Below, piece by piece: positions 27,804 through 35,032 of a stretch of 38,002 nucleotides of DNA. A program made the translations under genes and the position numbers. The stretch is from Pirellulaceae bacterium (lineage in GTDB: Bacteria; Planctomycetota; Planctomycetia; Pirellulales; Pirellulaceae). Numbering within the stretch: the first letter of the stretch is position 1; each line of letters begins with the position of its first letter. The notes under the pieces are model-generated. The model did no database searches, was not told the origin of the DNA, and saw only the letters and a list, made by a program, of their open reading frames with translations. The stretch lies in assembly GCA_028289675.1 (NCBI GenBank), contig JANQOL010000604.1:1-38002 (forward strand). The letters are read 5' to 3'.

Positions 27804-29072
27804 CTAGACTTTAACGGCCGGCAACGGCGAGGCTGCCGACGTCCGGCGACGGCGCGAGCTCACAGAGGAGGTGCTTTTGGGCGCACCGGTGGTTTTGGTG
27901 GCGCGCGTGATCTTGGGTAAGAAGGTCTGCTTGAGTTCAGCGCGATGTTTGCGGAACCAACTGGACACCAATGCCAGCGTTTCTGGTCGAGGTGCAAAGC
28001 TGGCACCGATCAACTGGTCTTGCTTTAGCCAGCGACGGACCTGCGCCGTCGCCCGCCGCTTTTCCGTGATATTGCGTGGGGCGGCCATAGCGCCCTCGAT
28101 GATGCCGTGGCGGATCAGGTACCACACATCTTGGCTCGCCGCCTGCGGTCGTGCGGGAGCGATTCCGGCAACCGGATAGACGAACGTATAGTGCTCGCGT
28201 GCGGTGGACAGATCTTGGGCGCGGCGATGCAGCCAAGTGACCGCCTGCAGGTCATCTCGCAGCACCATGGCCTGTTCAAAATGTAGGTTCTTGGCCGCTT
28301 GCTCCATCTGTGTCTGCAGAACGTGCACGGGCCGATCATCCGATCCGTCCAAGAACTGACCCGCCAGATCGACCTGATATTGGTAGTCTTTGCGGGAGCA
28401 GCCAGAAATGCAGGGTCCCAAGCAGGATTGGATTTCCAAGCGAATGCAACCGGGCCGCATATCGATGTCGAATAACTGTAGCTGGTCGGTAAAGCTGCAC
28501 GGCTGCTTGCTACTGCAATCTCTGAGTTTGTAGACACGGTTGAGAACTTCCACAGCTCGGCCAGCGCGCGATGCGCCGAACAAGGGTCCGATCGATGTCA
28601 GAGCGCGGTGTTCGTGTTGTCGTGCGGTGTAGAATTGTTCGGCCGGTTGGCGCCCCAAACACACGAACACCGGCTGCTGGCGACGTGGAATTCCCTGGAC
28701 ATTGAAGCGCGGTTGAAACTGACGAATCAAGGCTTGTTCGCGCACCAGCGCGGCAAACTCGCTGGGCTGCGTTTCCCAAACGATGGACACGCTCGACTGG
28801 ACAATTCGTCCCGCTTTGTCTTCTTCGTTGTTGGGCAGAAAATAGCTTAGCAGGCGATTGCGAAGCAACTTGGATTTGCCCACATAGATCACACGACCCT
28901 GGACATCGAGCATGCCATACACGCCCGGTTCCTTGGGCGCAAACTGTCGCACCTGAGCTCGCAGAGTTTCCGGACTGTCTCCGTCAATATGGCGGAGACC
29001 GGTCCGCGCAAACGGATACAACGGATCCTCGCCAAAATCAAAGAAGGGGCTCTCAGTGAGCACTGCGTCCAT
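27804..29072 (-). CDS. UvrC N-terminal-half-like GIY-YIG nuclease with UVR domain
   Basis: 422 residues. A GIY-YIG domain lies at about 48-135: GVYGMLDVQGRVIYVGKSK, then LLRNRLLSYF (Arg) and SEFAALVREQALIRQFQPRF (the catalytic Glu region). A Cys-rich section (CSSKQPC, CLGPCISGCS) and a UVR-like helical pair (VLQTQMEQAAKNLHFEQAM) follow, as in UvrC. The C-terminal endonuclease and helix-hairpin-helix domains of full UvrC (~600 residues) are absent; the last 60 residues are basic and Ser/Thr-rich, probably disordered. It therefore resembles the Cho-like or truncated UvrC homologues that cut only on the 3' side. Start ATG 29072 has GGAG 9 nt upstream. No uvrA or uvrB lies nearby. Confidence 0.88.
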   Translation of the reverse strand: MDAVLTESPFFDFGEDPLYPFARTGLRHIDGDSPETLRAQVRQFAPKEPGVYGMLDVQGRVIYVGKSKLLRNRLLSYFLPNNEEDKAGRIVQSSVSIVWETQPSEFAALVREQALIRQFQPRFNVQGIPRRQQPVFVCLGRQPAEQFYTARQHEHRALTSIGPLFGASRAGRAVEVLNRVYKLRDCSSKQPCSFTDQLQLFDIDMRPGCIRLEIQSCLGPCISGCSRKDYQYQVDLAGQFLDGSDDRPVHVLQTQMEQAAKNLHFEQAMVLRDDLQAVTWLHRRAQDLSTAREHYTFVYPVAGIAPARPQAASQDVWYLIRHGIIEGAMAAPRNITEKRRATAQVRRWLKQDQLIGASFAPRPETLALVSSWFRKHRAELKQTFLPKITRATKTTGAPKSTSSVSSRRRRTSAASPLPAVKV

Positions 29073-29212
29073 GCTGCCTGCTCCAGCAACTCTCCATTGT
29101 TAGTCGTTTTCCCAACGGACACCGTCGTTCGCAGGCGGTCGTCCCGCATGCGTTGGCACGTAGTGCGCCTGCTATCCGCTGAGTGGACCGCTATTATGAG
29201 CACGTTGCGGTT

Positions 29213-29241
29213 TTCACGACAACCAGAATCCGTTGTATAAC
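29213..29241 (+). promoter_or_regulatory. Possible sigma-70-type promoter
   Basis: TTCACG at 29213-29218 and TATAAC at 29236-29241 are 17 bp apart. Transcription from about 29248 would run straight into the terminator at 29272, giving a very short RNA or a leader attenuator. This is a match by eye only. Confidence 0.3.
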
Positions 29242-29271
29242 TGCTCTATGCCATGGCAGGCCAACGATTGG

Positions 29272-29295
29272 AGGCCGCCTGGCGGCCTGATTTTT
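29272..29295 (+). terminator. Intrinsic terminator with no upstream gene on its strand
   Basis: AGGCCG-CCTGG-CGGCCT (29272-29288) forms a perfect GC-rich stem, followed after GA by TTTTT (29291-29295). This is a textbook plus-strand intrinsic terminator. The nearest plus-strand gene upstream ends at 24548, so it may end an unannotated short RNA or act as an attenuator 210 bp before the nucleotidyltransferase gene. Confidence 0.65.
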
Positions 29296-29328
29296 CTCGC
29301 AAAAGTTCGCCACATGGATCAGAATGGG

Positions 29329-29380
29329 GCGTTTTCAAAGTGTTGAGCGGCGTTTTCAAAGTGCCAGCGTTTTCAAAGTG
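29329..29380. repeat. Three exact 14-bp direct repeats GCGTTTTCAAAGTG
   Basis: Identical copies start at 29329, 29350 and 29367 (spacing 21 and 17 bp) in the 431-bp divergent region before the nucleotidyltransferase operon. They could be binding sites for one regulator or remnants of a degenerate repeat element. The rest of this region (29073-29503) shows no gene; a 32-codon open frame from 29248 overlaps the terminator and is not supported. Confidence 0.8.
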
Positions 29381-29503
29381 ATTGCACAATGAAGTCACGG
29401 TCGTCATCAGCTGGATGAGAACCGGTCTGAAAACCTCGCCGTAGTTTGGGCCGGCCCCGGCGATCTCGGAACCTCGTCGTCCTCAAAGTAAAATCTCGCG
29501 TCT

Positions 29504-30343
29504 ATGCAAGTTACCAAAGCTATCATTACCGCTGCCGGCCAAGATCAAACGGCCTTGCCATTGCAAACGGTGGTTGACCGAGCCGGCAATGTTCGCACAG
29601 CGTTGGCCCTGTTACTGGATGAAGTGTCCAGTGCGGGCATCGACGACGTAGCGCTGGTGGTCTCCCCAGGGCAAGCGGAGCGGTACCGGCAGGCGGCGAG
29701 CGTTCACGGCGATCGCATTGCGTTCTTTGAACAGCACGATCCCCGCGGGTACGGCGACGCCTTGTTGCGAGCTCGCGAGTTTGCGGGCGACCAGAGCTTT
29801 TTGCACTTGGTCAGTGATCACTTGTATGTCACCCGGAACTGCAAGTCGTGCGCTACTCAGTTGATCGAAGTGGCGCAGCGCGAGCAGTGTTCGGTGTCGG
29901 CCATTCAGCCCACTCGCGAGAACAAGCTAGCCTTTTTTGGTGCGATCGGAGGCGCTCCGCTGGCTCGCCAACCGGGTATCTACGAAGTGCATACCGTTTT
30001 GGAAAAACCGACGCCAACAGTCGCTGAACAACAGTTGATCGTCGCCGGCCAACGGGCGGGACACTATTTGTGCCTGTTCGGCATGCACGTTTTGACCCCT
30101 GGCATCTTTGATCTGCTGGAACAGGCCGTAGCTGGTTTGGAAGACGGGCAGACAGCCAATCTATCGCAGTCGCTCCATGAACTGGCGCAATCGCAACGAT
30201 ACCTGGCGTCTCAGTTGGATGGTGAGCGCTACAACATCGGCGAGAAGTACGGCTTGTTACTCGCCCAATTGGCGATCGCTTTGTCGGGTGACGACCGAGA
30301 CAACGTACTCACCGAACTTGTCGAGTTGGTGGCCAAGCAGTAG
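29504..30343 (+). CDS. Nucleotidyltransferase-fold protein with degenerate sugar-nucleotide signature
   Basis: 279 residues. The fold of sugar-1-phosphate nucleotidyltransferases (GalU/RmlA type) is visible: KAIITAAGQD at residues 5-14, the SSAGIDDVALVVSPGQAERY strand-helix, DPRGYGDALLRAREF (GLG.A-like) near 84, and LHLVSDHLYV near 105 with the metal-type Asp. The expected GxGTRxxPxTxxxPK signature is lost after AAG (QDQTALPLQTVVD), so the catalytic Arg and Lys are missing. It begins without a clear ribosome site, shortly after an AAAGTAAAA element. The next gene follows after 31 bp. It may be a regulatory or partner subunit of the kinase/pyrophosphorylase downstream. Confidence 0.8.
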   Translation: MQVTKAIITAAGQDQTALPLQTVVDRAGNVRTALALLLDEVSSAGIDDVALVVSPGQAERYRQAASVHGDRIAFFEQHDPRGYGDALLRAREFAGDQSFLHLVSDHLYVTRNCKSCATQLIEVAQREQCSVSAIQPTRENKLAFFGAIGGAPLARQPGIYEVHTVLEKPTPTVAEQQLIVAGQRAGHYLCLFGMHVLTPGIFDLLEQAVAGLEDGQTANLSQSLHELAQSQRYLASQLDGERYNIGEKYGLLLAQLAIALSGDDRDNVLTELVELVAKQ

Positions 30344-30374
30344 ACACGCGATTCTCGTCCAGGATGCGCCCTTC

Positions 30375-33300
30375 ATGTCCAAATCTTCTTCCATGGCCAC
30401 CGCGGATCTCGTCGAAGTCATCACTTCGAACGATCCCCTGGCGCGAAACACGTCGTTGGACGCTGTCTGTCAAAACCTGTCGCGCGAGGAACTGCTGACC
30501 ATGTGCGGTCAGTTGGATCAGTTTCGCAGGCATAGCGACAATCTCTATCACCGGGTACGAGCGCTTTTCTTTCTATACGCGATTCACCGTTTTCATCTGC
30601 CTCGCGAACTGGCAGGCCGCGAATGCGGTGTCATCCCGTTTACGGCCTACGAAGGATTACTGAACCGCAGATTTCAGGAGGCGATACGCGATCTACTTGT
30701 CGAGCAAGAATTGAGCGGTCCAAGTATCACGCTGTCCAGTGGACTGGCGGCCGCTTATCACAGCCTGGCGTTCCAAACACTGGCTGATCAAGTTCGAAAA
30801 AGCGTGCGGACGGTCAAAGGCAATCAGTGGATGTTTCGCACCGGGCATCCCGCGGATCTGCCGTTGCGCATTCGCCCCGAATTGTTGCAAGTCGACGACC
30901 ACGGTTGTTTTCCATTATTGCGGGAACGCACCAGCGTTCGCATGGACTTTTCCCATAGCGGTTGGAGTGACATTTTCTTTCTGGGCATGGATTTTCCGGA
31001 AGGCGCGCGTGTCATCAACGCGTCAGTCGATTTGGCAGTGCGCGGCAAGCATGCTCAGCCCGAACCGCCGATCGAAGCCGTGTTGCGAGTCATCGACGAA
31101 CCGGTGCTGCGTTTGGTTAGCATCGACTTGGACGCTTCCGCGGACATTCGCTCGCTGGGCGAAGTCTACGACTTTGCCCGGGACTACCTGGGGCTGCTCA
31201 AGGCCGCCGTCATCGCTTCCGGCCTGATTCCGCCCGGCATGGAAGGCTGCGACGAAGGAATTGAATCGGTGCTGAACAAACTAGTCGGGCCTGGCAAGGG
31301 GCTGGAGATTGTCAGCCGCGTCAACGACATTCCCAAAGGATCGCGTTTGGCAGTGTCGACCAATTTGTTGGGCTCGCTGATTTCAGTGTGCATGCGCGCC
31401 AGCCATCAAGTTTCGAGGTTGACGGGCACCCTCAGCGAGGAAGATCGGCGGATCGTGGCGGCGCGGGCCATCTTGGGTGAATGGCTCGGCGGCTCGGGAG
31501 GAGGTTGGCAGGATTCGGGTGGAGTCTGGCCGGGAATCAAACTGATTAGCGGTAGCCCAGCGGAACCCGGGGATCCCGAACACGGCATCAGCCGCGGCCG
31601 ACTACTGCCTCGGCACCATGTGTTTTCTAAAGAAGAGATCTCCCATGAGACTCGAACCCAGCTGCAGGAATCGCTCATCCTGGTGCATGGGGGCATGGCG
31701 CAGAACGTCGGGCCAATTTTGGAAATGGTCACCGAGAAGTACCTGCTGCGCAGCGGCCAAGAATGGGAAGCCAGACAAGAAGCGATGGCGATTCTCGATG
31801 AAATCGCTTCCGCTTTACAGGCCGGCGATCTACGCGAGGTCGGCAAGCTCACCGGTCGGAACTTTGCCGAACCTCTGCAGCGCATCATCCCGTGGTGTTC
31901 CAACCGCTACACCGAGTCATTGGTCGAGCAGTGCCAAGCCAAGTATGGCGATCAATTCTGGGGATTCTGGATGCTGGGCGGCATGGCCGGTGGCGGCATG
32001 GGTTTCATTTTCGATCCCGCCGTCAAAGGCGAGGCCTCCGATTGGCTGGCGGACACGATGTTGGCTACCAAACGCGATTTGGAGCACAGTTTGCCCTTCG
32101 CCATGGATCCGGTGGTCTACGATTTTGAGATCAATGACTCGGGCACCCGTGCTGAACTAGTCAGTGATGGCGCGATGCCGCGCGGCTACTACGAACTGAT
32201 AGTGCCGGAGTTGCTGCGCCGCGACATGCAAGGTTTAAGCTCAACTCAGCAATCCGAATTGCAGCGCGTGAGCGGGTTGTGCCGCGGGACGACAGCGGCT
32301 GCGGATCCAGGCCTAGCGCACCGCTTGTTGGATCGGATCTTGCCTGAGGCGCACACAGAAGCTGAAAACTCCACCTCTCTGGCTCAGCTGTTGGAAGAGA
32401 ATGGATTCGATCTTATCGCGCACAATCAGCTGCGCGAAGACATTCTATCCGGCCGACTCGGGCTGCCGCAGAATCGACTGCCGGCCAATGCGCGCATCGA
32501 GGACGTCTACGCTGAAGACATCCTGGACGCGCGGCAAGCCATTCCGGCGTCGCTGGGGCAAGCTGCCGAGAAAGCGATCGCCGCGGGTGAAGTGGCCGTG
32601 CTGACGTTGGCCGCGGGCGTTGGCAGCCGCTGGACACAAGGCGCCGGGGTCGTCAAGGCGTTGCATCCGTTCTGCAAGATGGGCGGGAAGCACCGGACGT
32701 TCCTCGAAACGCACTTGGCCAAGAGTCGCCAAGTTGGCCAGCGCTGGGGACAGTATCCGACACACATTGTCTCCACCGGCTACATGACCGACGGCCCCAT
32801 TCGCGGTTACTTGGATCGCTTGGATTATGCGGGACGCAAAGTGGTCTCACGAGGCAAGAGCGTCGGACTGAGAATGATCCCCACCGCGCGGGATTTGCGA
32901 TTTGCCTGGGAGGAAATGCAGCAGCAGTTGCTGGACGAACAACAAGAAAAGATGCGGCAGAGCGCTCGGGCAGCACTGCTGCACTGGGCCGAAGCGGCAG
33001 GCGAAGCGGCCGACTACGTGGACAATCTGCCGATGCAGTGTATGCATCCAGTCGGCCATTGGTACGAAGTGCCCAATCTGCTACGCAACGGTGTGCTCAG
33101 TGACCTGCTCTCCGAGCAACCTTCGTTGAGGTACTTGATGCTACACAACATTGATACGCTCGGCGCATCGATCGACCCGGGCGTGCTGGCCCTGCACATG
33201 ACCAGCGGAGCATGCCTGTCATTTGAAGTGATTACGCGACGGCTGGAGGATCGCGGTGGAGGGCTGGCACGCGTCGACGGGCGGCCACGACTAGTGGAAG

Positions 33301-33707
33301 GCTTGGCAATGCCTGACGAACGGGAAGAATTCAAACTGTCGTACTACAATTCGATGACCACTTGGATCGACATCGACCGTTTGTTGGAGGTCTTTGGGTT
33401 GTCGCGAGGCATTCTGGATCAAGCCGATGTCGTGGACGAAGCGATTCGCAGCCTGGGCCGGAGAATGCCCACCTACGTGACGCTGAAGGATGTCAAGAAA
33501 CGCTGGGGCAACGGTCAGGAGGACGTCTTTCCAGTCTCCCAATTCGAAAAACTGTGGGGTGACATGACAGCACTTTCTGAAGTGGATTGCCAGTTCATCG
33601 TTGTTCCCACCGTCCGCGGCCAGCAGCTGAAAGAGCAAGCACAGTTGGACGGATGGCTACGAGATCAGTCCGCTGCGCAAATTGAATCACTGTGTGCCTG
33701 GTCCTAG
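30375..33707 (+). CDS. GHMP-kinase (fucokinase-like)/UDPGP-family pyrophosphorylase fusion
   Basis: 1,110 residues from ATG 30375 (AGGA about 10 nt upstream); reading further upstream would overlap the previous gene. Residues about 1-180 are helical and unassigned. A GHMP kinase domain follows: RTSVRMDFSHSGWSD (near 186, like the RVDLAGGWTD substrate motif of fucokinases), PKGSRLAVSTNLLGS (the position of the ATP loop, diverged from GxGSS), GGSGGGWQDSGG (near 372), and the C-terminal GGMAGGGMGF (near 534). The C-terminal part (about 730-1110) is a UDP-sugar pyrophosphorylase-type domain with LTLAAGVGSRWTQGAGVVKA (from 743) and HNIDTLGASIDPG (near 925, probable metal Asp). A single chain could phosphorylate a sugar and then make the NDP-sugar. 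Sugar and nucleotide are unknown. Confidence 0.83.
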   Translation: MSKSSSMATADLVEVITSNDPLARNTSLDAVCQNLSREELLTMCGQLDQFRRHSDNLYHRVRALFFLYAIHRFHLPRELAGRECGVIPFTAYEGLLNRRFQEAIRDLLVEQELSGPSITLSSGLAAAYHSLAFQTLADQVRKSVRTVKGNQWMFRTGHPADLPLRIRPELLQVDDHGCFPLLRERTSVRMDFSHSGWSDIFFLGMDFPEGARVINASVDLAVRGKHAQPEPPIEAVLRVIDEPVLRLVSIDLDASADIRSLGEVYDFARDYLGLLKAAVIASGLIPPGMEGCDEGIESVLNKLVGPGKGLEIVSRVNDIPKGSRLAVSTNLLGSLISVCMRASHQVSRLTGTLSEEDRRIVAARAILGEWLGGSGGGWQDSGGVWPGIKLISGSPAEPGDPEHGISRGRLLPRHHVFSKEEISHETRTQLQESLILVHGGMAQNVGPILEMVTEKYLLRSGQEWEARQEAMAILDEIASALQAGDLREVGKLTGRNFAEPLQRIIPWCSNRYTESLVEQCQAKYGDQFWGFWMLGGMAGGGMGFIFDPAVKGEASDWLADTMLATKRDLEHSLPFAMDPVVYDFEINDSGTRAELVSDGAMPRGYYELIVPELLRRDMQGLSSTQQSELQRVSGLCRGTTAAADPGLAHRLLDRILPEAHTEAENSTSLAQLLEENGFDLIAHNQLREDILSGRLGLPQNRLPANARIEDVYAEDILDARQAIPASLGQAAEKAIAAGEVAVLTLAAGVGSRWTQGAGVVKALHPFCKMGGKHRTFLETHLAKSRQVGQRWGQYPTHIVSTGYMTDGPIRGYLDRLDYAGRKVVSRGKSVGLRMIPTARDLRFAWEEMQQQLLDEQQEKMRQSARAALLHWAEAAGEAADYVDNLPMQCMHPVGHWYEVPNLLRNGVLSDLLSEQPSLRYLMLHNIDTLGASIDPGVLALHMTSGACLSFEVITRRLEDRGGGLARVDGRPRLVEGLAMPDEREEFKLSYYNSMTTWIDIDRLLEVFGLSRGILDQADVVDEAIRSLGRRMPTYVTLKDVKKRWGNGQEDVFPVSQFEKLWGDMTALSEVDCQFIVVPTVRGQQLKEQAQLDGWLRDQSAAQIESLCAWS

Positions 33708-33719
33708 CCCGGATGTTGC

Positions 33720-34910
33720 ATGATTCTGCATGTTGACATGGACGCGTTTTACGCGTCCGTCGAAGAGCGCGAACGCCCAGAACTGGTGGGTCGCCCCTTG
33801 GTGGTCGGAGGTTCGCCGACCGGGAGAGGTGTCGTGTCGGCGGCCAACTACGAAGCTCGCAAGTTTGGAGTGCACAGCGCCATGCCGGTCGCTCGGGCGC
33901 TGCGACAGTGTCCCGAGTTGACCATCGTCCGCCCTCGCATGGAACTGTATGTCGACATCTCCAAGCAGATCCGCGCGATCTTCTATCAGTTTACACCCGA
34001 CGTAGAACCACTTTCATTGGACGAGGCATTTCTCGATGTAACTGGGTGCGAGTCCTTGTTCGGATCCGCGGAGTCCATCGGGCGTCGCATCAAGCAACAA
34101 ATCCGTAGCCAGCTGCACTTGGTAGCTTCGGTGGGCGTAGCGCCCAACAAGTTCTTGGCCAAGCTGGCCAGCGATCTCGAAAAACCCGACGGGTTTACCG
34201 TGATTTCACCGGACACGCTCCACGCGACCTTGGATCCCTTGTCGGTGTCGCGCATGTGGGGCGTCGGACGCGTGACTCAGCGTAAATTAGAACGCTTGGG
34301 CATCTCGACCTTCGGTGACTTGCGGCGGTTGTCGTCGGCACAGGCCAGACAATTGTTTGGCCCTACGGGAGAGCACTTCTGGAACTTGTCACATGGCCGT
34401 GACGACCGACGCGTGGTCGCCGAGCGGCGGGCCAAGTCCATCTCGCACGAGACGACATTCGCGCAAGACATTCAAGACCTAGAAATCTTGCTGGCCTGGG
34501 TGCTGGAACTGACCGAGCAGGTGGCCGGTCGTCTGCGTTCTCGGCAACTGATGGGTAAGACGGTGAATCTCAAAGTGCGCTACAGCGACTTCCATACCAT
34601 TACTCGTTCGAGCAGTCTGGACCACGCCAGCCAGTCGACGGACGAGATCTGGCAAGTCGCGTCCAAGTTGCTTCGAACCTCGCTACCCGAGCGGCCGCTG
34701 GACATCCGTCTGCTGGGCGTCGGAGTTTCCAATATCCAACGCCATCGCCCGCGGCAATTGCAATTGTTCGACGAAGCTGGACAACCGATTCGCCCGGCCT
34801 TGGACAAAGCCACCGATGAGGTTCGGAAGCAGTTTGGCCGGCACGCGCTGCGTCGTGGGAGTACGCTGCGGCACACCCGCTCTCGCCCACGTCCGGAGTT
34901 GGAAGAGTAG
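33720..34910 (+). CDS. dinB: DNA polymerase IV (Y-family translesion polymerase)
   Basis: 396 residues. The catalytic palm is intact: HVDMDAFYASVEERERPEL at residues 4-22, and SLDEAFLDVTG near 99 with the second pair of acidic residues. VGVAPNKFLAKLASDLEKPDG, the helix-hairpin region (MWGVGRVTQRKLERLGI) and the little-finger domain follow. QLQLF near 346 is a probable sliding-clamp binding motif. It copies past DNA lesions with low fidelity. It starts only 12 bp after the kinase/pyrophosphorylase stop, so it is probably cotranscribed, although no functional link between the two is known. No LexA-type operator was recognised by eye. Confidence 0.96.
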   Translation: MILHVDMDAFYASVEERERPELVGRPLVVGGSPTGRGVVSAANYEARKFGVHSAMPVARALRQCPELTIVRPRMELYVDISKQIRAIFYQFTPDVEPLSLDEAFLDVTGCESLFGSAESIGRRIKQQIRSQLHLVASVGVAPNKFLAKLASDLEKPDGFTVISPDTLHATLDPLSVSRMWGVGRVTQRKLERLGISTFGDLRRLSSAQARQLFGPTGEHFWNLSHGRDDRRVVAERRAKSISHETTFAQDIQDLEILLAWVLELTEQVAGRLRSRQLMGKTVNLKVRYSDFHTITRSSSLDHASQSTDEIWQVASKLLRTSLPERPLDIRLLGVGVSNIQRHRPRQLQLFDEAGQPIRPALDKATDEVRKQFGRHALRRGSTLRHTRSRPRPELEE

Positions 34911-34967
34911 CCACGGCTGACACTGAGAAAACGCAGCGAAGATCCACCGGTTCCGCCAGCGCATGAA

Positions 34968-35004
34968 AACAGGCTCGTGGGGTGGTGAACCTCACGAGCC
35001 TGTT
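34968..35004 (-). terminator. Terminator hairpin between dinB and the secretin gene
   Basis: AACAGGCTCGTG (34968-34979) and CACGAGCCTGTT (34993-35004) form a perfect 12-bp stem that can extend into the loop. On the minus strand a TTTT run follows at the foot, so it mainly ends the secretin transcript, 29 bp after its stop codon. On the plus strand the T-run is poor, but it may also serve dinB. Confidence 0.8.
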
Positions 35005-35032
35005 GGTCTTGTCGGAGAAAGGATGGGACGCT

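Noticed and set aside
29248-29346. 32-codon open frame in the region before the nucleotidyltransferase gene
   Set aside because: It overlaps the terminator hairpin and the first 14-bp repeat and has no ribosome site; kept only as part of the regulatory region.
30177-30374. Upstream extension of the kinase/pyrophosphorylase frame
   Set aside because: It overlaps the 3' end of the nucleotidyltransferase gene in another frame; ATG 30375 has a ribosome site and fits the operon.
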